Assembly (NCBI GenBank): GCA_030065095.1
Contig: JASJDP010000028.1
Coordinates: 116,226-180,225 of the forward strand
Origin: Rhodobacter sp.
GTDB taxonomy: Bacteria > Pseudomonadota > Alphaproteobacteria > Rhodobacterales > Rhodobacteraceae
DNA length: 64,000 nt
Direction of reading: 5' to 3'
Shown here: piece by piece, positions 1 through 9,028 of the stretch
Layout of the letters: each line of letters opens with the position of its first letter
Position numbering within the stretch: the stretch's first letter is position 1
Notes under the pieces: model-generated
The model's database searches: none
What the model saw: only the letters and a program-made list of their open reading frames with translations
What the model was told of the DNA's origin: nothing
Translations under genes and position numbers: made by a program

Positions 1-1842
1 AAGGGCTTGCGCCGGTACCTCGTTCCAGCCGTCGGTCCTGACGGACCACAGCGTTTCGCGGATATCTTCGCCAATCCAGTCAGAGGTATTGCGTATTCCC
101 GCATCCGCAAAGATTTCGGCCAGGTTGAAAAGCGAAACACCCAAAAGATCGTTCTCGTCAAAAAGACGAGTGACCAGATCGCGGAATGCGCCATGCTGAC
201 CGGTTTCATAGAGCAGTGCGCCATAGGCGCGGAACACCGACCGCCAGGCGGGATGAAACCTAAGGCGCAATACATCCGGCATCTCGCGGGTCACAAGTGC
301 CCGTGCGACCAGATGCTCCTGCAGCGAAAGGTGCATAAAGTGGTAATTGTCGTCGATTTCGTTCAGCGCCGTCAAAAGCCGCGCCGGCAAGATACGGCGG
401 TGAAAATCGACGGCATCGCTGCCGTGGCGCTGCCAGTCGAAATCTGAAAAAATCTGCTTGGGGACGTCGCTTTCGGCATAAAGAGCATGACAGAACGCCT
501 CGAGCACACGTATCGCCTCGGCGTCGAGAATGGTCGTGTCGACATGCCGCCGCTGCGCCTGACGGGCGATCTGTTCAAAAAGCCGCTGGTAGAGCGCCGC
601 GCGGCTGTCGGGCAGTTCGCGGTCCAATTCGGCATAGCGCAGGTAGCAGAGCGCCGTCAGCAGAAACGGGTTGCCGGCCATCTGCCGCAGACTGGGACTG
701 GCGGCGATCTCGGCATAGAGCGCACCGGCAAACCAGTCCGGTGCCTCGCTCGCCTTGCTCCAGGCAGTTACAAGATGCTCCACGGCATCGATAGAGAGCG
801 GGTCCAGTTCCAGGCGCCGCGCACCGCCTATGTGCCCGTGCAGACCGGTTGGGCGCGCACTGGCAAGCCATGGCACCGTGCCCGCAAGCGCGTCGAGTTC
901 GCCATAAATCGCTTCGACAGCGGCGGGAAGCGGTGCGATCTCGTCCAGCCCATCGGCCAAAAGCAGAACTCCAGGCACATCGCCGGTCGCCAACAGCCGC
1001 TCCAGCCGGTCGCGTGTGGCCCGGTCACGTCGCAGGCGCGGTAGGTGCCGCTCAAGCGCATAGCCCAACAGGGTCAGCCCGGCCTCAGGCTCGGCCTCGC
1101 GCCGTGCCCAATAGCGGCGAAGCTCGACGAAAAGCGGGACTGCGGCGCCGCGCCAATTGCCCTCTGCCACGTCGAGCGCAACTCGCCGCATCAGCGCCGA
1201 TTTGCCCGAACCCGGCCCACCGATCAGGATGCCCGGACGGATATGGGTGGCGTCCAGTACCTGGCGCGCCGGCCGCCGCGGCAGGCGCAGCCGCTTTTCG
1301 CGTTGCCAGATCTGTTGCCCGGGCGTCTCGATCGGATGCAGCAGATCGGCGCGATAAACGGGCCGCCGTTCGATCACTCTAAGATCGACGAAGGTGGTGG
1401 CCAGCGGCAGCCGTTCTCCCGTCTCGAACACGGCGGGCAAGTGGTTGATCTGCGGATCGTTCAGAACCGCCTGACGGATCTCATCTGCTGGAAAGGCGGC
1501 GGCGCCGGCGGTCTTGCCTTGCCGGGTCGCGACGGTTTTGACCGTGACACCATGCGCCTGACAAATGCGTGTCCACTCGTCGAAGGCCCCCGCCTCGTCG
1601 AGATCGAGCGCCAGCAAAGCCGCCATGACCTTTTCGTATTTCGGCGCGGTCTTTCCCTTGGCCCATGTTTGCATGCTGCGCGCCGTGACGGCTCCGAAAC
1701 GCGTATCCTCACGCCCGCGGATCTCGGCCTCAAGCTCTTCCCATGTCAGCCCCAGCGACTCTCGGCGCTCGTTGATGTACAGATAGAGGTCAACCGTATG
1801 CGGCCATTTCGGTGCTGCGTTGTCCTTGCGTCCCGAACTCAT
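1..1842 (-). CDS. HTH-NACHT NTPase (NLR-like, probable defense protein), C-terminus cut by window edge
   Basis: I translated this frame by hand: it is open from an ATG at 1842 to base 1, giving 614 visible residues with no stop. Residues about 1-75 look like a helix-turn-helix module. Walker A is GGPGSGKS (about 208-215), Walker B is LADGLDEI (about 295-302), and SARPTG (about 329-334) fits sensor 1. Then come NPFLLTALCYL with a following ALYQRLFEQ helix, and FMHLSLQEHL (about 502-511), the winged-helix signature of NACHT proteins. The region after 515 is probably the start of a C-terminal sensor. NACHT is a STAND-type oligomerising ATPase; bacterial members (bNACHT) are known anti-phage proteins. 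No effector domain is recognised at the N-terminus. Fold and NACHT assignment are firm; the defense role is inferred from the family. Confidence 0.85.
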   Translation of the reverse strand, partial: MSSGRKDNAAPKWPHTVDLYLYINERRESLGLTWEELEAEIRGREDTRFGAVTARSMQTWAKGKTAPKYEKVMAALLALDLDEAGAFDEWTRICQAHGVTVKTVATRQGKTAGAAAFPADEIRQAVLNDPQINHLPAVFETGERLPLATTFVDLRVIERRPVYRADLLHPIETPGQQIWQREKRLRLPRRPARQVLDATHIRPGILIGGPGSGKSALMRRVALDVAEGNWRGAAVPLFVELRRYWARREAEPEAGLTLLGYALERHLPRLRRDRATRDRLERLLATGDVPGVLLLADGLDEIAPLPAAVEAIYGELDALAGTVPWLASARPTGLHGHIGGARRLELDPLSIDAVEHLVTAWSKASEAPDWFAGALYAEIAASPSLRQMAGNPFLLTALCYLRYAELDRELPDSRAALYQRLFEQIARQAQRRHVDTTILDAEAIRVLEAFCHALYAESDVPKQIFSDFDWQRHGSDAVDFHRRILPARLLTALNEIDDNYHFMHLSLQEHLVARALVTREMPDVLRLRFHPAWRSVFRAYGALLYETGQHGAFRDLVTRLFDENDLLGVSLFNLAEIFADAGIRNTSDWIGEDIRETLWSVRTDGWNEVPAQAL

Positions 1843-2150
1843 TCCGACACTTTTCTTCCACCTCGCTTTGCCGAGTGAAGGTGATTCAGGTGGCTATTGG
1901 AAGGCCCGTGACCCGAAATTTTTCGTTTCAGGATGAACGGCAATGCGTCTGGATTGCACCGTCCGGCTGCGGGCCCAGTGTTGCCTCCACAGGTCATCCC
2001 TCCTGCATGCCTAACGAAAAGTCGCCCGCAAAAGGCTCTTCTCGGGCAACCTTGACCGTTCGAGGATCGGCGTCCGCGTCAACACCCTGCGCAAACCTCC
2101 GGTGGATCGGCCGCGCGTGCAGGCCACGGCCGATTCCGCTGCATTGACCG
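1843..2150. other. Intergenic region between NACHT gene and amine oxidase
   Basis: About 308 bases upstream of the NACHT gene and downstream of the amine oxidase gene. It should hold the NACHT promoter. I see no convincing gene, strong sigma-70 promoter or terminator hairpin here; the short open frames lack ribosome binding sites and protein-like composition. Confidence 0.5.
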
Positions 2151-3974
2151 TCAGCCCGACCCGCCGCAGATCAGCGGATAGACAGATGTATCGATCAATG
2201 GGCTCATTCCCAGACAATCGACCAGAACCGATTCCGCCGTGCAGAACGCGCCTTCGACCCAGGCCTGGTCGTTGGAAAACGCCGACCCGATCAAATACAC
2301 CTTCGCTCCCTCGACACCCGCCAACCGGGCCGGTGCCCGTACCTGTTGCATGACATCCGCGATGTCGTAATGCGCACCCCATGCGTGGTAGCCGGCACCG
2401 AACGGATTGAGTCCCCAATCCATGAACACCGTCGAAAGCGGCGCCGGAATCTCGTTGGCGGCGTTGGGATCGCCATAATGCAGCTTGGCCAGCTGCAAAA
2501 GCAGCATCCGCTCCATCTGTTCCGATGCCTTTCGCCCGCCTTCAAGCGGCTGCAGGTCACGCGGGATCGCCGTTTCGCGGCGCTCTTCGACCGACAGTTC
2601 CAGCCCGCGCCAGAAGCCCACGTTGCGCATATCGTCGTAAGAGGCCAACAGGCCATAGACCGGTTTGCCCTGGTCCCCGGGCAGCGCGTTGTCGCCAAAA
2701 TAATAGACCTGGCGCAGCGGAAGGTCCGTGATCGTTGGGCCGAAGACGCTCTTGGTGGTGGTTTTTTTGCCGTCGGGCGTGTCGATCTGCGCCTCGAGCT
2801 TGGGGGGGTATTTAGAGTTTTCCCACCAGCAGGTTTCGAAGAACATAGCCACCTTGTAGGACGGCTGTTCGATGACCGAGCCAAGATAGTTGGCGACACC
2901 CGCCTCATTCAGGAAATCGGTGCGGCCCGGGGTCGGGTCGAACCGGGTGGCCTGAGCCACGATATCCACCGCATTCGGCGGCATCGCCAGGAACGCCACG
3001 TCTGCCTCAAGCGCCGTGTCGCCGGTGGGCTTATACGGGTCCGACCGGTCTGCGAGGCGGAATTTGATCGCGTCGCCCTCCATCCAGATCGAATGCAGGC
3101 GCGTGCCCTGATGCAGCTCGAACGAGACGTCTGTGCCCGCGGCCTCCAGCGCCTTGCGGTAAAGCTCGACGAAGAGCCGCGAATAACCGCCCGCGATGGT
3201 CTTGAATGCGCCACCAGGCGCGAATTCTCCGTTATAGACGGCCGCGTTGGCCGCATTCCAGTTGATGACGTTCGAATTGTAGCCGCCGCCATCGGCGGCA
3301 TAGCTGAACCCCTCGCCGCCGGCCTGGTCATAGAACACGTTCCAATAGCCGACATTGCTGGCGGTGTCGCCAGGATTGTAGACAAACGAGTTGAACGTGC
3401 CGGGCAAGGTGCCGTCGGCATAGAACCGGCACTGCTGCGATCTGAAATTCAAGACATTCGTGCCGGTGATCAGATCGGAGATATGCGTGAACAGATCGTT
3501 CGGCGGCGCCTCGTTGTTGCCGGGCGTGTTGTAAGGCGCGGTTACAGAGCCCCCGTTCGATTTCAGATCCTGTTCATAGAAATGCTCGCCGCGCAGATAA
3601 TAAAGCGGGTCGTCGGTGGTCAGAAAATCGACCACGTCCGGATACAGTCCGACTTCGTGGATCGTCTTGGTGACCAGGCGGTGACCCTTGGCGGGCTTTT
3701 GGTCATTGGTGCCGGGTTCGTATTGCTCGCCGCTCCATTCGATGAACCGCATCCCCCCGATTTCGATATAGGTCGCACTGTCCTCGTCGAGATAATGATG
3801 CGAACAGATGCGCCCCGCGGGCTGGCGATTGTCTCCGGTCCCGTCGAAATCGTAGGTGCCCCATTCATAAAGCTTCAGCGTGTCGCCGGGCTGCAGCATG
3901 CCGCCCGCCAGCAGCCGCCAGGCTGTGTAAAGGCCGCCCGGCCCAGCGCCGAAAATTGCATAAGATTGTCCCAT
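2151..3974 (-). CDS. Flavin-dependent amine oxidase family protein
   Basis: 607 aa. The N-terminal Rossmann motif GAGPGGL (residues 9-15) and a following acidic strand end (LYEWG) bind the FAD ADP moiety. IEIGGMRF (about residues 71-78) matches the G-G-M-R segment beside the flavin in amine/L-amino-acid oxidases. A C-terminal FAD contact region lies near the EGAF segment. There is no signal peptide, so it is expected in the cytoplasm. The start has AAGGA about 9 bases upstream. It is the last gene of a minus-strand set after an M61 peptidase and a second flavoenzyme. The likely chemistry is oxidation of an amine or amino acid to imine with H2O2; the substrate is unknown. Length is close to tryptophan/lysine oxidase relatives. 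Confidence 0.75.
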   Translation of the reverse strand: MGQSYAIFGAGPGGLYTAWRLLAGGMLQPGDTLKLYEWGTYDFDGTGDNRQPAGRICSHHYLDEDSATYIEIGGMRFIEWSGEQYEPGTNDQKPAKGHRLVTKTIHEVGLYPDVVDFLTTDDPLYYLRGEHFYEQDLKSNGGSVTAPYNTPGNNEAPPNDLFTHISDLITGTNVLNFRSQQCRFYADGTLPGTFNSFVYNPGDTASNVGYWNVFYDQAGGEGFSYAADGGGYNSNVINWNAANAAVYNGEFAPGGAFKTIAGGYSRLFVELYRKALEAAGTDVSFELHQGTRLHSIWMEGDAIKFRLADRSDPYKPTGDTALEADVAFLAMPPNAVDIVAQATRFDPTPGRTDFLNEAGVANYLGSVIEQPSYKVAMFFETCWWENSKYPPKLEAQIDTPDGKKTTTKSVFGPTITDLPLRQVYYFGDNALPGDQGKPVYGLLASYDDMRNVGFWRGLELSVEERRETAIPRDLQPLEGGRKASEQMERMLLLQLAKLHYGDPNAANEIPAPLSTVFMDWGLNPFGAGYHAWGAHYDIADVMQQVRAPARLAGVEGAKVYLIGSAFSNDQAWVEGAFCTAESVLVDCLGMSPLIDTSVYPLICGGSG

Positions 3975-4019
3975 AGAATGTGTCCTTCGTTCTGTGTGCC
4001 GTATTGAATTGCGGGAGAG

Positions 4020-5219
4020 TTATGACGCGTTGGTCCAGTCGATCGCGAAGTGTCTCAGTGGAATTTCGTAGTTGCCGTATTGCAGCGCCGTACTGGGTTC
4101 CAACAGCATCCGTACGATCATATCGCCAAGGATCGGAACATATTTGCCGGCCCAGCCTGCCGTGTAGGTCACGATGTTTTCGTTCGGAGTGCCCCATGCC
4201 GGGGTATAGTCTAGCAACAGTTCGCGGTTGGAGTTCTGCGCCAGCGCGATCAGACAGGTCGACGTGAACCGTGGCGTGGAGTCTAGGCCCATCATATGGT
4301 CGCCGACCCATTGCGCGTCGAGCGCCAGGCTTTTTGGACTGGGCACAAATGTGCGCTGGCTGGGATCAGAGAGGATCTTGTCGGGGAAATCGGTCGCGAC
4401 ACGGATATATCCGGGATGCGCCCAGTCGACTTCAGGAAATCCGTAGAACAAGGCCGAATCGGACGGGTCCTGAAACACGAACCATGTCGGCAGCATCACG
4501 CCGGGATCGGATTTGGCGAAATAGGCCGACGACATCTGCCAGATATCGATGCCAAGCGACAGGTTCAGCGGCTTAAGCGTGTCATTGACGTAGGGCCCCG
4601 TGCAGATCGCCAGTTTCGCCGCGGAGTAGCTGCCCCGGTCCGTGTCGACGATCACGCCGCCCGAGTTGTTGCTGCGGATGTCACCGGCGGGTTCGTATTC
4701 GTGAATGTCGACATTGCCGGATGCGAGCGCCGCATCGAAGGCGGCCTCTTCGGTGGCCTTCAGATCGATGATCCCGCCGCTGCCCTGGAAGAAACCGCTG
4801 TAATCCTTGGGCAAGCCCTTGAACGGAAAGTTGGCTTCGATCCCGGCCGCATCCAGTTTGGTGTAGGGGATGTGCAGGTCATCCATCACCTTTTCGGCCG
4901 CGTCGATCCCGCCTTCCTGCGAATTCAAGGCCGGATCGCCGAACCAGAGACTGCCGTTCTGACGCACTAGGCTCTTCTGGGAGTAGCCCTGCAGCTCGGC
5001 CCAGTATTCCACCGACGCGATCGAAAGCTCGGCCATGTACCGCTGTGCGTATTGCAGTCGGAATTGCCGGGACTCGCCGGCAGAGCTTCCATTGTTGTTG
5101 AGCACGCCGTACTGCTCCAGCACCAGCGTGCGCAGACCGCGTTTTCCCGCGTGGTAGGCGGTCGACAGACCTATCGCGCCGCCGCCTATGACGATCAGAT
5201 CGAATTCCTTCTTTGGCAT
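4020..5219 (-). CDS. FAD-dependent oxidoreductase, monomeric sarcosine / N-methyltryptophan oxidase-like
   Basis: 399 aa from the ATG at 5219, which has GGGGAAG just upstream; a longer in-frame reading to 5378 overlaps the peptidase gene and is not used. GGGAIG (residues 12-17) is the dinucleotide-binding motif of the DAO superfamily. NNGSSAGESRQFR resembles the GSSHGDTR-type segment of monomeric sarcosine oxidase. Cys about 322 (in TSTCLIALAQN) lies where MSOX/MTOX carry the covalent 8a-S-cysteinyl FAD, and TAGWAGKYVP replaces their AGFSGHGFK segment. It is predicted to oxidise a C-N bond in a secondary amine or amino acid. It sits 29 bases after the M61 gene and 45 before the amine oxidase, so is probably co-transcribed. 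Confidence 0.75.
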   Translation of the reverse strand: MPKKEFDLIVIGGGAIGLSTAYHAGKRGLRTLVLEQYGVLNNNGSSAGESRQFRLQYAQRYMAELSIASVEYWAELQGYSQKSLVRQNGSLWFGDPALNSQEGGIDAAEKVMDDLHIPYTKLDAAGIEANFPFKGLPKDYSGFFQGSGGIIDLKATEEAAFDAALASGNVDIHEYEPAGDIRSNNSGGVIVDTDRGSYSAAKLAICTGPYVNDTLKPLNLSLGIDIWQMSSAYFAKSDPGVMLPTWFVFQDPSDSALFYGFPEVDWAHPGYIRVATDFPDKILSDPSQRTFVPSPKSLALDAQWVGDHMMGLDSTPRFTSTCLIALAQNSNRELLLDYTPAWGTPNENIVTYTAGWAGKYVPILGDMIVRMLLEPSTALQYGNYEIPLRHFAIDWTNAS

Positions 5220-5248
5220 ATCGACTTCCCCTTGTGATAATCCAGTCT

Positions 5249-7057
5249 TCAGACCATGGCCTCGATGCCGTGGAAGTTTTCGTAAAAATCGACCGGGAAA
5301 GTCTCGCCTGACGCGGGGGTGAAGTCCGCGCCAAGCCACTTGCTGATCAGTTTTGCCTGATCTTCCGAGCCGGTCCATTCCAATCCGACGATCTTTCTTG
5401 CCCTTTGCGGGGTCATCGTGAAATCGATCACCCGGTGCCCGCGTGTCACCGTCAATGTAACCGGGGATGCATTCGATGCCGCCCAGGCCAGGGCTGCGGG
5501 CGAATAGGCATAACCGTTCACCGCATCGATGACGTCGCCCGGGGCCAGACCGACGGCCGCCGGCATATTGTCGGCGACGCCGTAGATGGTGGGGGCACCG
5601 TCGTCCAAGAAGAAGATGCCAAGGTGATGGGTATCCTGCCAGACCGGCGTCAGTCCCAGAGCCGTCATGTCCTGCGGCGTGTCGAGCCCGGCGGGATCGT
5701 TGACCCAGGCACCGATGTGATCGCCCAGCCCCGGGTGATAGGCGTTGAAGTATGCGACCACCTGATCCGTCGTGTAGCCGACGTAATCCGCAGGCACCTG
5801 ATCATCGCCGCCTTCGCCGATGAAATACGTCTCGTAAAAACCCCGAAAGGCGTCGTCGAGCGACTTTTGGGGATCGCTTCGGCGCAAGAATCCGTCGACC
5901 GCAAAGGCGATCAGCATCCCCTTGTCGTAATAGTCGATGCTGTTGTTGACGCGCCCGGGATACTTGGCATGGTTGAGATAGGTGGCCAGCGACGAATCCG
6001 CCACGGCAACGCGGGAATAGGCGGGCTGCTGGCTGAGATGGGTGAAATACCCCAGCACCGCACTGAAGAACTGGTCGGGCGTGTAGGCGTTGGCGCGCGT
6101 GCTGATCAGGTACTCGTAGTAGCGGGTAAAGCCCTCCGCCATCCACAAGCCGTCGGTGAATGAACCCGATGTCAGATGTTTGCGCAACTGCCCCAACGGC
6201 GCAGGCCGCAACCGGCGCACGTTCCAAGCGTGAAACAGCTCATGCGCGCAGACCCGGATACCATTTGCGAACTTGTCATCGTCGACGAAGACGTCCGGTC
6301 CCAGACCGCTCATGTTGCTGGTCAGGTGCTCGAGGCCCCAGTCAGCTTGCGGGTTGAGCGATAGAACGAAGGTGTAGTCGGTGAACGGAAACAAGCCAAA
6401 GACATCGTGGATCGCCTCGACCGCGACGCTCAGCTGGTCGACAAAGGCATCCACCCGCTCGTTGAACCCGACGCCCTGATCGACGAAGGCGAAATAGAAC
6501 GGGACGCCCCGGATGGTCTTTTCCTTGATCGTCAGATCGCCGAACAGCACCGGCGTATCCAGCAGGATCTCGAAACTGGGATAGGCCCATCTTTGATCGC
6601 CCTCCGGCGTGGCGCCCGACGGGTGGTGGATCGTCCATTTCGGCGGAAGCTGGCCGTACTGGACCGAACAGGGGCCCACATAGTCGGGGCAAAACAGATA
6701 CCGGGTCCCCATCAGAACCGCGTAATTGCTGTCGACCAGACCCATCGCATCGCCCAGATCGGGTTCGTAGGCCGACGCCCTGTAGCGCAGGTGCACCTTG
6801 TCGGAGGCACCGAACACCTTATAGCCGTTCCAGCCATCGCGAACCACCTGGACCCCGTCCTCGGGATCGGCGTTTTCGACCGCAAAGACATCCCTTCCGT
6901 AGGGTTCGAAATCGTAGTCGCCGGGAACCCAGCTGGGCACGGTAAGGACCATTCCGTCCGTCACGAATGCGCCGAACAGCACCAGTTCGACCTCAAGCTC
7001 CAGCGTGTCGGGGTCGATCGTGACGTGGTATTCGGCACCTTCGGACGGGTCTGTCAT
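5249..7057 (-). CDS. M61 family metallopeptidase (glycyl aminopeptidase-like) with PDZ domain
   Basis: 602 aa. An N-terminal beta domain (about 1-190) is followed by a thermolysin-like catalytic domain with zinc motif HELFH (272-276) and third ligand Glu about 308 in WMAEGFTRYYEY, the arrangement of peptidase family M61. The Gly-Leu-Glu-His segment (about 241-244) is the substrate amino-group recognition region. A PDZ-like domain follows at about 500-555 (AAVGLAPGDVIDAVNG). No signal peptide is visible, unlike secreted family members, so a cytoplasmic role is likely. AAGGA precedes the ATG. It lies between a 126-aa unknown protein and two flavin oxidases; this context could mean peptide maturation, but that is inference. 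Confidence 0.85.
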   Translation of the reverse strand: MTDPSEGAEYHVTIDPDTLELEVELVLFGAFVTDGMVLTVPSWVPGDYDFEPYGRDVFAVENADPEDGVQVVRDGWNGYKVFGASDKVHLRYRASAYEPDLGDAMGLVDSNYAVLMGTRYLFCPDYVGPCSVQYGQLPPKWTIHHPSGATPEGDQRWAYPSFEILLDTPVLFGDLTIKEKTIRGVPFYFAFVDQGVGFNERVDAFVDQLSVAVEAIHDVFGLFPFTDYTFVLSLNPQADWGLEHLTSNMSGLGPDVFVDDDKFANGIRVCAHELFHAWNVRRLRPAPLGQLRKHLTSGSFTDGLWMAEGFTRYYEYLISTRANAYTPDQFFSAVLGYFTHLSQQPAYSRVAVADSSLATYLNHAKYPGRVNNSIDYYDKGMLIAFAVDGFLRRSDPQKSLDDAFRGFYETYFIGEGGDDQVPADYVGYTTDQVVAYFNAYHPGLGDHIGAWVNDPAGLDTPQDMTALGLTPVWQDTHHLGIFFLDDGAPTIYGVADNMPAAVGLAPGDVIDAVNGYAYSPAALAWAASNASPVTLTVTRGHRVIDFTMTPQRARKIVGLEWTGSEDQAKLISKWLGADFTPASGETFPVDFYENFHGIEAMV

Positions 7058-7122
7058 TGTTCAATTCCTTTGGTGTGTGTTTCTTCAGTGCTGTCCCGAT
7101 TGGACCGTCGAGAAGACCGCAA

Positions 7123-7503
7123 TCAGGGGTCGGTCAGGGCCCGTGCCCGGGTTTCTTCGCCGCCGGGCTCCAGACCGTGTGCCGCGCCAGCGTCGCTTGC
7201 CTTCATGAACGGAAACTCGCGAAGACACGTCAATTCGGCGTCCTGCATGGCCAGGTCCGCAAGCGATGCACCTGCCGGTTTAGACGGCGCGTTGAGATGC
7301 TGTTGACCGGCCTCACGGGCGTCCAACACCGGGCAGTCGCCGCTCGCAAGCTTTTCTTGATCTATGACCAATGCAGGATACAAGGTTTTGTCTTGCACCG
7401 GCGCCGATGACACCAGTCTCGCAACCGGTTCCCCAATAAAGATCAACGATCTAAATAAGTGAGAGCGGGCTAAAATTAGCTCATTCGCAAGTTCAGTATT
7501 CAT
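7123..7503 (-). CDS. Small protein of unknown function at the head of the M61/flavin oxidase cluster
   Basis: 126 aa starting at an ATG directly downstream of an AT-rich promoter-like stretch, 65 bases before the M61 gene and on the same strand. The N-terminus (MNTELANELILARSHLFRSL) looks helical. The C-terminal half is polar with two Cys (in GDCPVLD and LTCLREF), two Pro-rich turns and an acidic tail ending ARALTDP. I do not recognise a family. It could be a substrate or precursor for the peptidase and oxidases, or a chance frame; the only start support is GGATCAA upstream. Confidence 0.4.
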   Translation of the reverse strand: MNTELANELILARSHLFRSLIFIGEPVARLVSSAPVQDKTLYPALVIDQEKLASGDCPVLDAREAGQQHLNAPSKPAGASLADLAMQDAELTCLREFPFMKASDAGAAHGLEPGGEETRARALTDP

Positions 7504-7546
7504 TTACTTGATCCAATAAAGAGATCTTGACCGAGGGTCAAAAAAC

Positions 7547-7558
7547 TTCAAGCTTGAA
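7547..7558. promoter_or_regulatory. 12-bp perfect palindrome in front of the M61 cluster
   Basis: TTCAAGCTTGAA is a perfect palindrome 44 bases upstream of the 126-aa gene start, in an AT-rich tract. Its place fits an operator or promoter element for the minus-strand cluster. The regulator is unknown. Confidence 0.35.
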
Positions 7559-7929
7559 AGTCAAATAACTATTAACGGAGCAGTGAAAATTCGAGTAAAA
7601 TTCCGAGCTCATGCACTGCAAATTAACTTTTTAACAGAATACCGAAATTCGCCTTTGGCGCAACTGTTCAGTTTGATTGTCGAGTCGAGCACTGTCATAG
7701 GCTGTCAATTACTAGGTAGCCATATGAAAAGTATACGAAAAACCAAATGCGCAATGTAAGCGGATCCGCCCCGCATCGCCCCTCGTCCAACGGTTGGCGC
7801 TCGATTCGGCAGAAGACTCCGTACCCGCAGAATTCGGAATTGCCCGTGGGATTGGATCAGAGCTTGCCATCCGGCCCTGATCCGCGTCAAGGCGACCGCC
7901 GACTTGCCGACATATCGCGGTGACATCCG

Positions 7930-7967
7930 CCTAAAACGACAAACCCCCGGGCGTTCGCCGCGGGGGT
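7930..7967 (-). terminator. Rho-independent terminator of rpsU
   Basis: On the minus strand a GC-rich hairpin with arms ACCCCCG and CGGGGGT (pairing 7961-7967 with 7943-7949) is followed by a T-rich run (TTTGTCGTTTTAG). It lies about 40 bases after the rpsU stop. Confidence 0.75.
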
Positions 7968-8005
7968 CGTCTGATCCGGGGCGATGCCCCGATATATCCA
8001 AGCGC

Positions 8006-8212
8006 CTAAAGCATACCTTCGCGCTGGGCCTTCTTGCGTGCGAGCTTGCGGGCACGGCGGATAGCCTCTGCCTTCTCGCGCGCGCGCTTTTCGGACGGTT
8101 TCTCGAAATGCTGCTTAAGCTTCATTTCGCGGAACACGCCCTCACGCTGCAGCTTCTTTTTCAGGGCGCGAAGCGCCTGATCGACATTGTTGTCGCGAAC
8201 GCTGACCTGCAT
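8006..8212 (-). CDS. rpsU: 30S ribosomal protein S21
   Basis: 68 aa, very basic, with the S21 start [20 protein letters not shown] and the Arg/Lys-rich tail typical of the family. It is a small-subunit protein near the mRNA decoding/anti-SD region. AGGTGG lies about 10 bases upstream of the ATG, and a clear terminator follows. It stands alone as one transcription unit, divergent from coq9. Confidence 0.97.
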   Translation of the reverse strand: MQVSVRDNNVDQALRALKKKLQREGVFREMKLKQHFEKPSEKRAREKAEAIRRARKLARKKAQREGML

Positions 8213-8325
8213 GTGGTTGTCACCACCTTTCTAGGTTTGAGTTGCATGTATTTGCAGGAGGTGGCCCTATAGCAAAGGCCTGCTAGCTTGTCCACAGTCC
8301 GGCCACGGGAATTGGGAGAAGTGTG

Positions 8326-9018
8326 ATGACCGACATCGATACAACGCGCGAGGCGCTTTTGGACGCGGCGCTGATGCATGTGCCGTTCGACGGCTGGTCC
8401 GAGACGTCGTTCAATTCCGCCGCACGGGATGCAGGGCTCGAACTGGCCGAGGCGCGGGCAGTGTGCCCGCGGGGGGCGCTCGATCTGGCGGTGGCGTTTC
8501 ATCGGCGCGGCGACGCCGCGATGATGGCGCATCTGGCCAAGGCCGATCTGCAGGCGCTCAAGGTGCGCGACCGGGTAACCGAAGCGGTTCGGGTGCGGAT
8601 CGAAGCGATCAACGACAAGGAGGCGGTGCGGCGGGGTTCGGCGCTGTTCGCTTTGCCGCAGAACGCCGTCGAGGGCGCCCAGCTGATCTGGGGCACGGCC
8701 GATGCGATCTGGACGGCGCTGGGGGATCCGTCGGACGACCTGAACTGGTACACCAAACGGGCGATTTTAAGCGGGGTTTATTCGGCGGTGGTGCTCTATT
8801 GGCTGGGGGACGAAAGCCCCGGCCATCAGGCAACCTGGGCGTTTCTGGACCGGCGGATCGAGGATGTGATGCGGTTCGAGAACGTGAAGGCGCAGATGCG
8901 GTCCAACCCGGCGCTGAAGCCGTTCATGGCCTTTCCCGACTGGCTGGCCAGCCAGGTGAAGGCGCCGTCGCGGACACCGCGGGTGGACCTGCCCGGACGG
9001 TGGACAGCCGGGCGCTAG
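8326..9018 (+). CDS. COQ9 family protein (ubiquinone biosynthesis)
   Basis: 230 aa. COQ9 has a TetR-like helical fold that binds isoprenoid lipids and assists the COQ7 hydroxylase step of ubiquinone synthesis. The match is the N-terminal helix-turn region (TREALLDAALMHVPFDGWSE) and the C-terminal DRRIEDVMRFE helix. The ATG at 8326 has GGGAGAA 7 bases upstream; an adjoining GTG at 8323 is less likely. The gene ends 10 bases before a quinone oxidoreductase gene, so the two are probably co-transcribed and both touch quinone metabolism. Confidence 0.88.
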   Translation: MTDIDTTREALLDAALMHVPFDGWSETSFNSAARDAGLELAEARAVCPRGALDLAVAFHRRGDAAMMAHLAKADLQALKVRDRVTEAVRVRIEAINDKEAVRRGSALFALPQNAVEGAQLIWGTADAIWTALGDPSDDLNWYTKRAILSGVYSAVVLYWLGDESPGHQATWAFLDRRIEDVMRFENVKAQMRSNPALKPFMAFPDWLASQVKAPSRTPRVDLPGRWTAGR

Positions 9019-9028
9019 GAGAAACTGC

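Larger units (their letters stand above)
7504..8005. other. AT-rich intergenic region between the M61 cluster and rpsU
   Basis: About 500 bases. The part from 7504 to 7770 is clearly more AT-rich than its surroundings and probably holds the promoter of the minus-strand cluster, with the palindrome at 7547. The part from 7770 to 7940 has no convincing gene. The rpsU terminator lies at 7943-7967. I found no RNA gene. Confidence 0.5.

Noticed and set aside
2346..4007. 553-codon open frame on the plus strand
   Set aside because: It is antisense to the flavin amine oxidase, whose motifs are clear; the plus-strand product is low-complexity and has no RBS.
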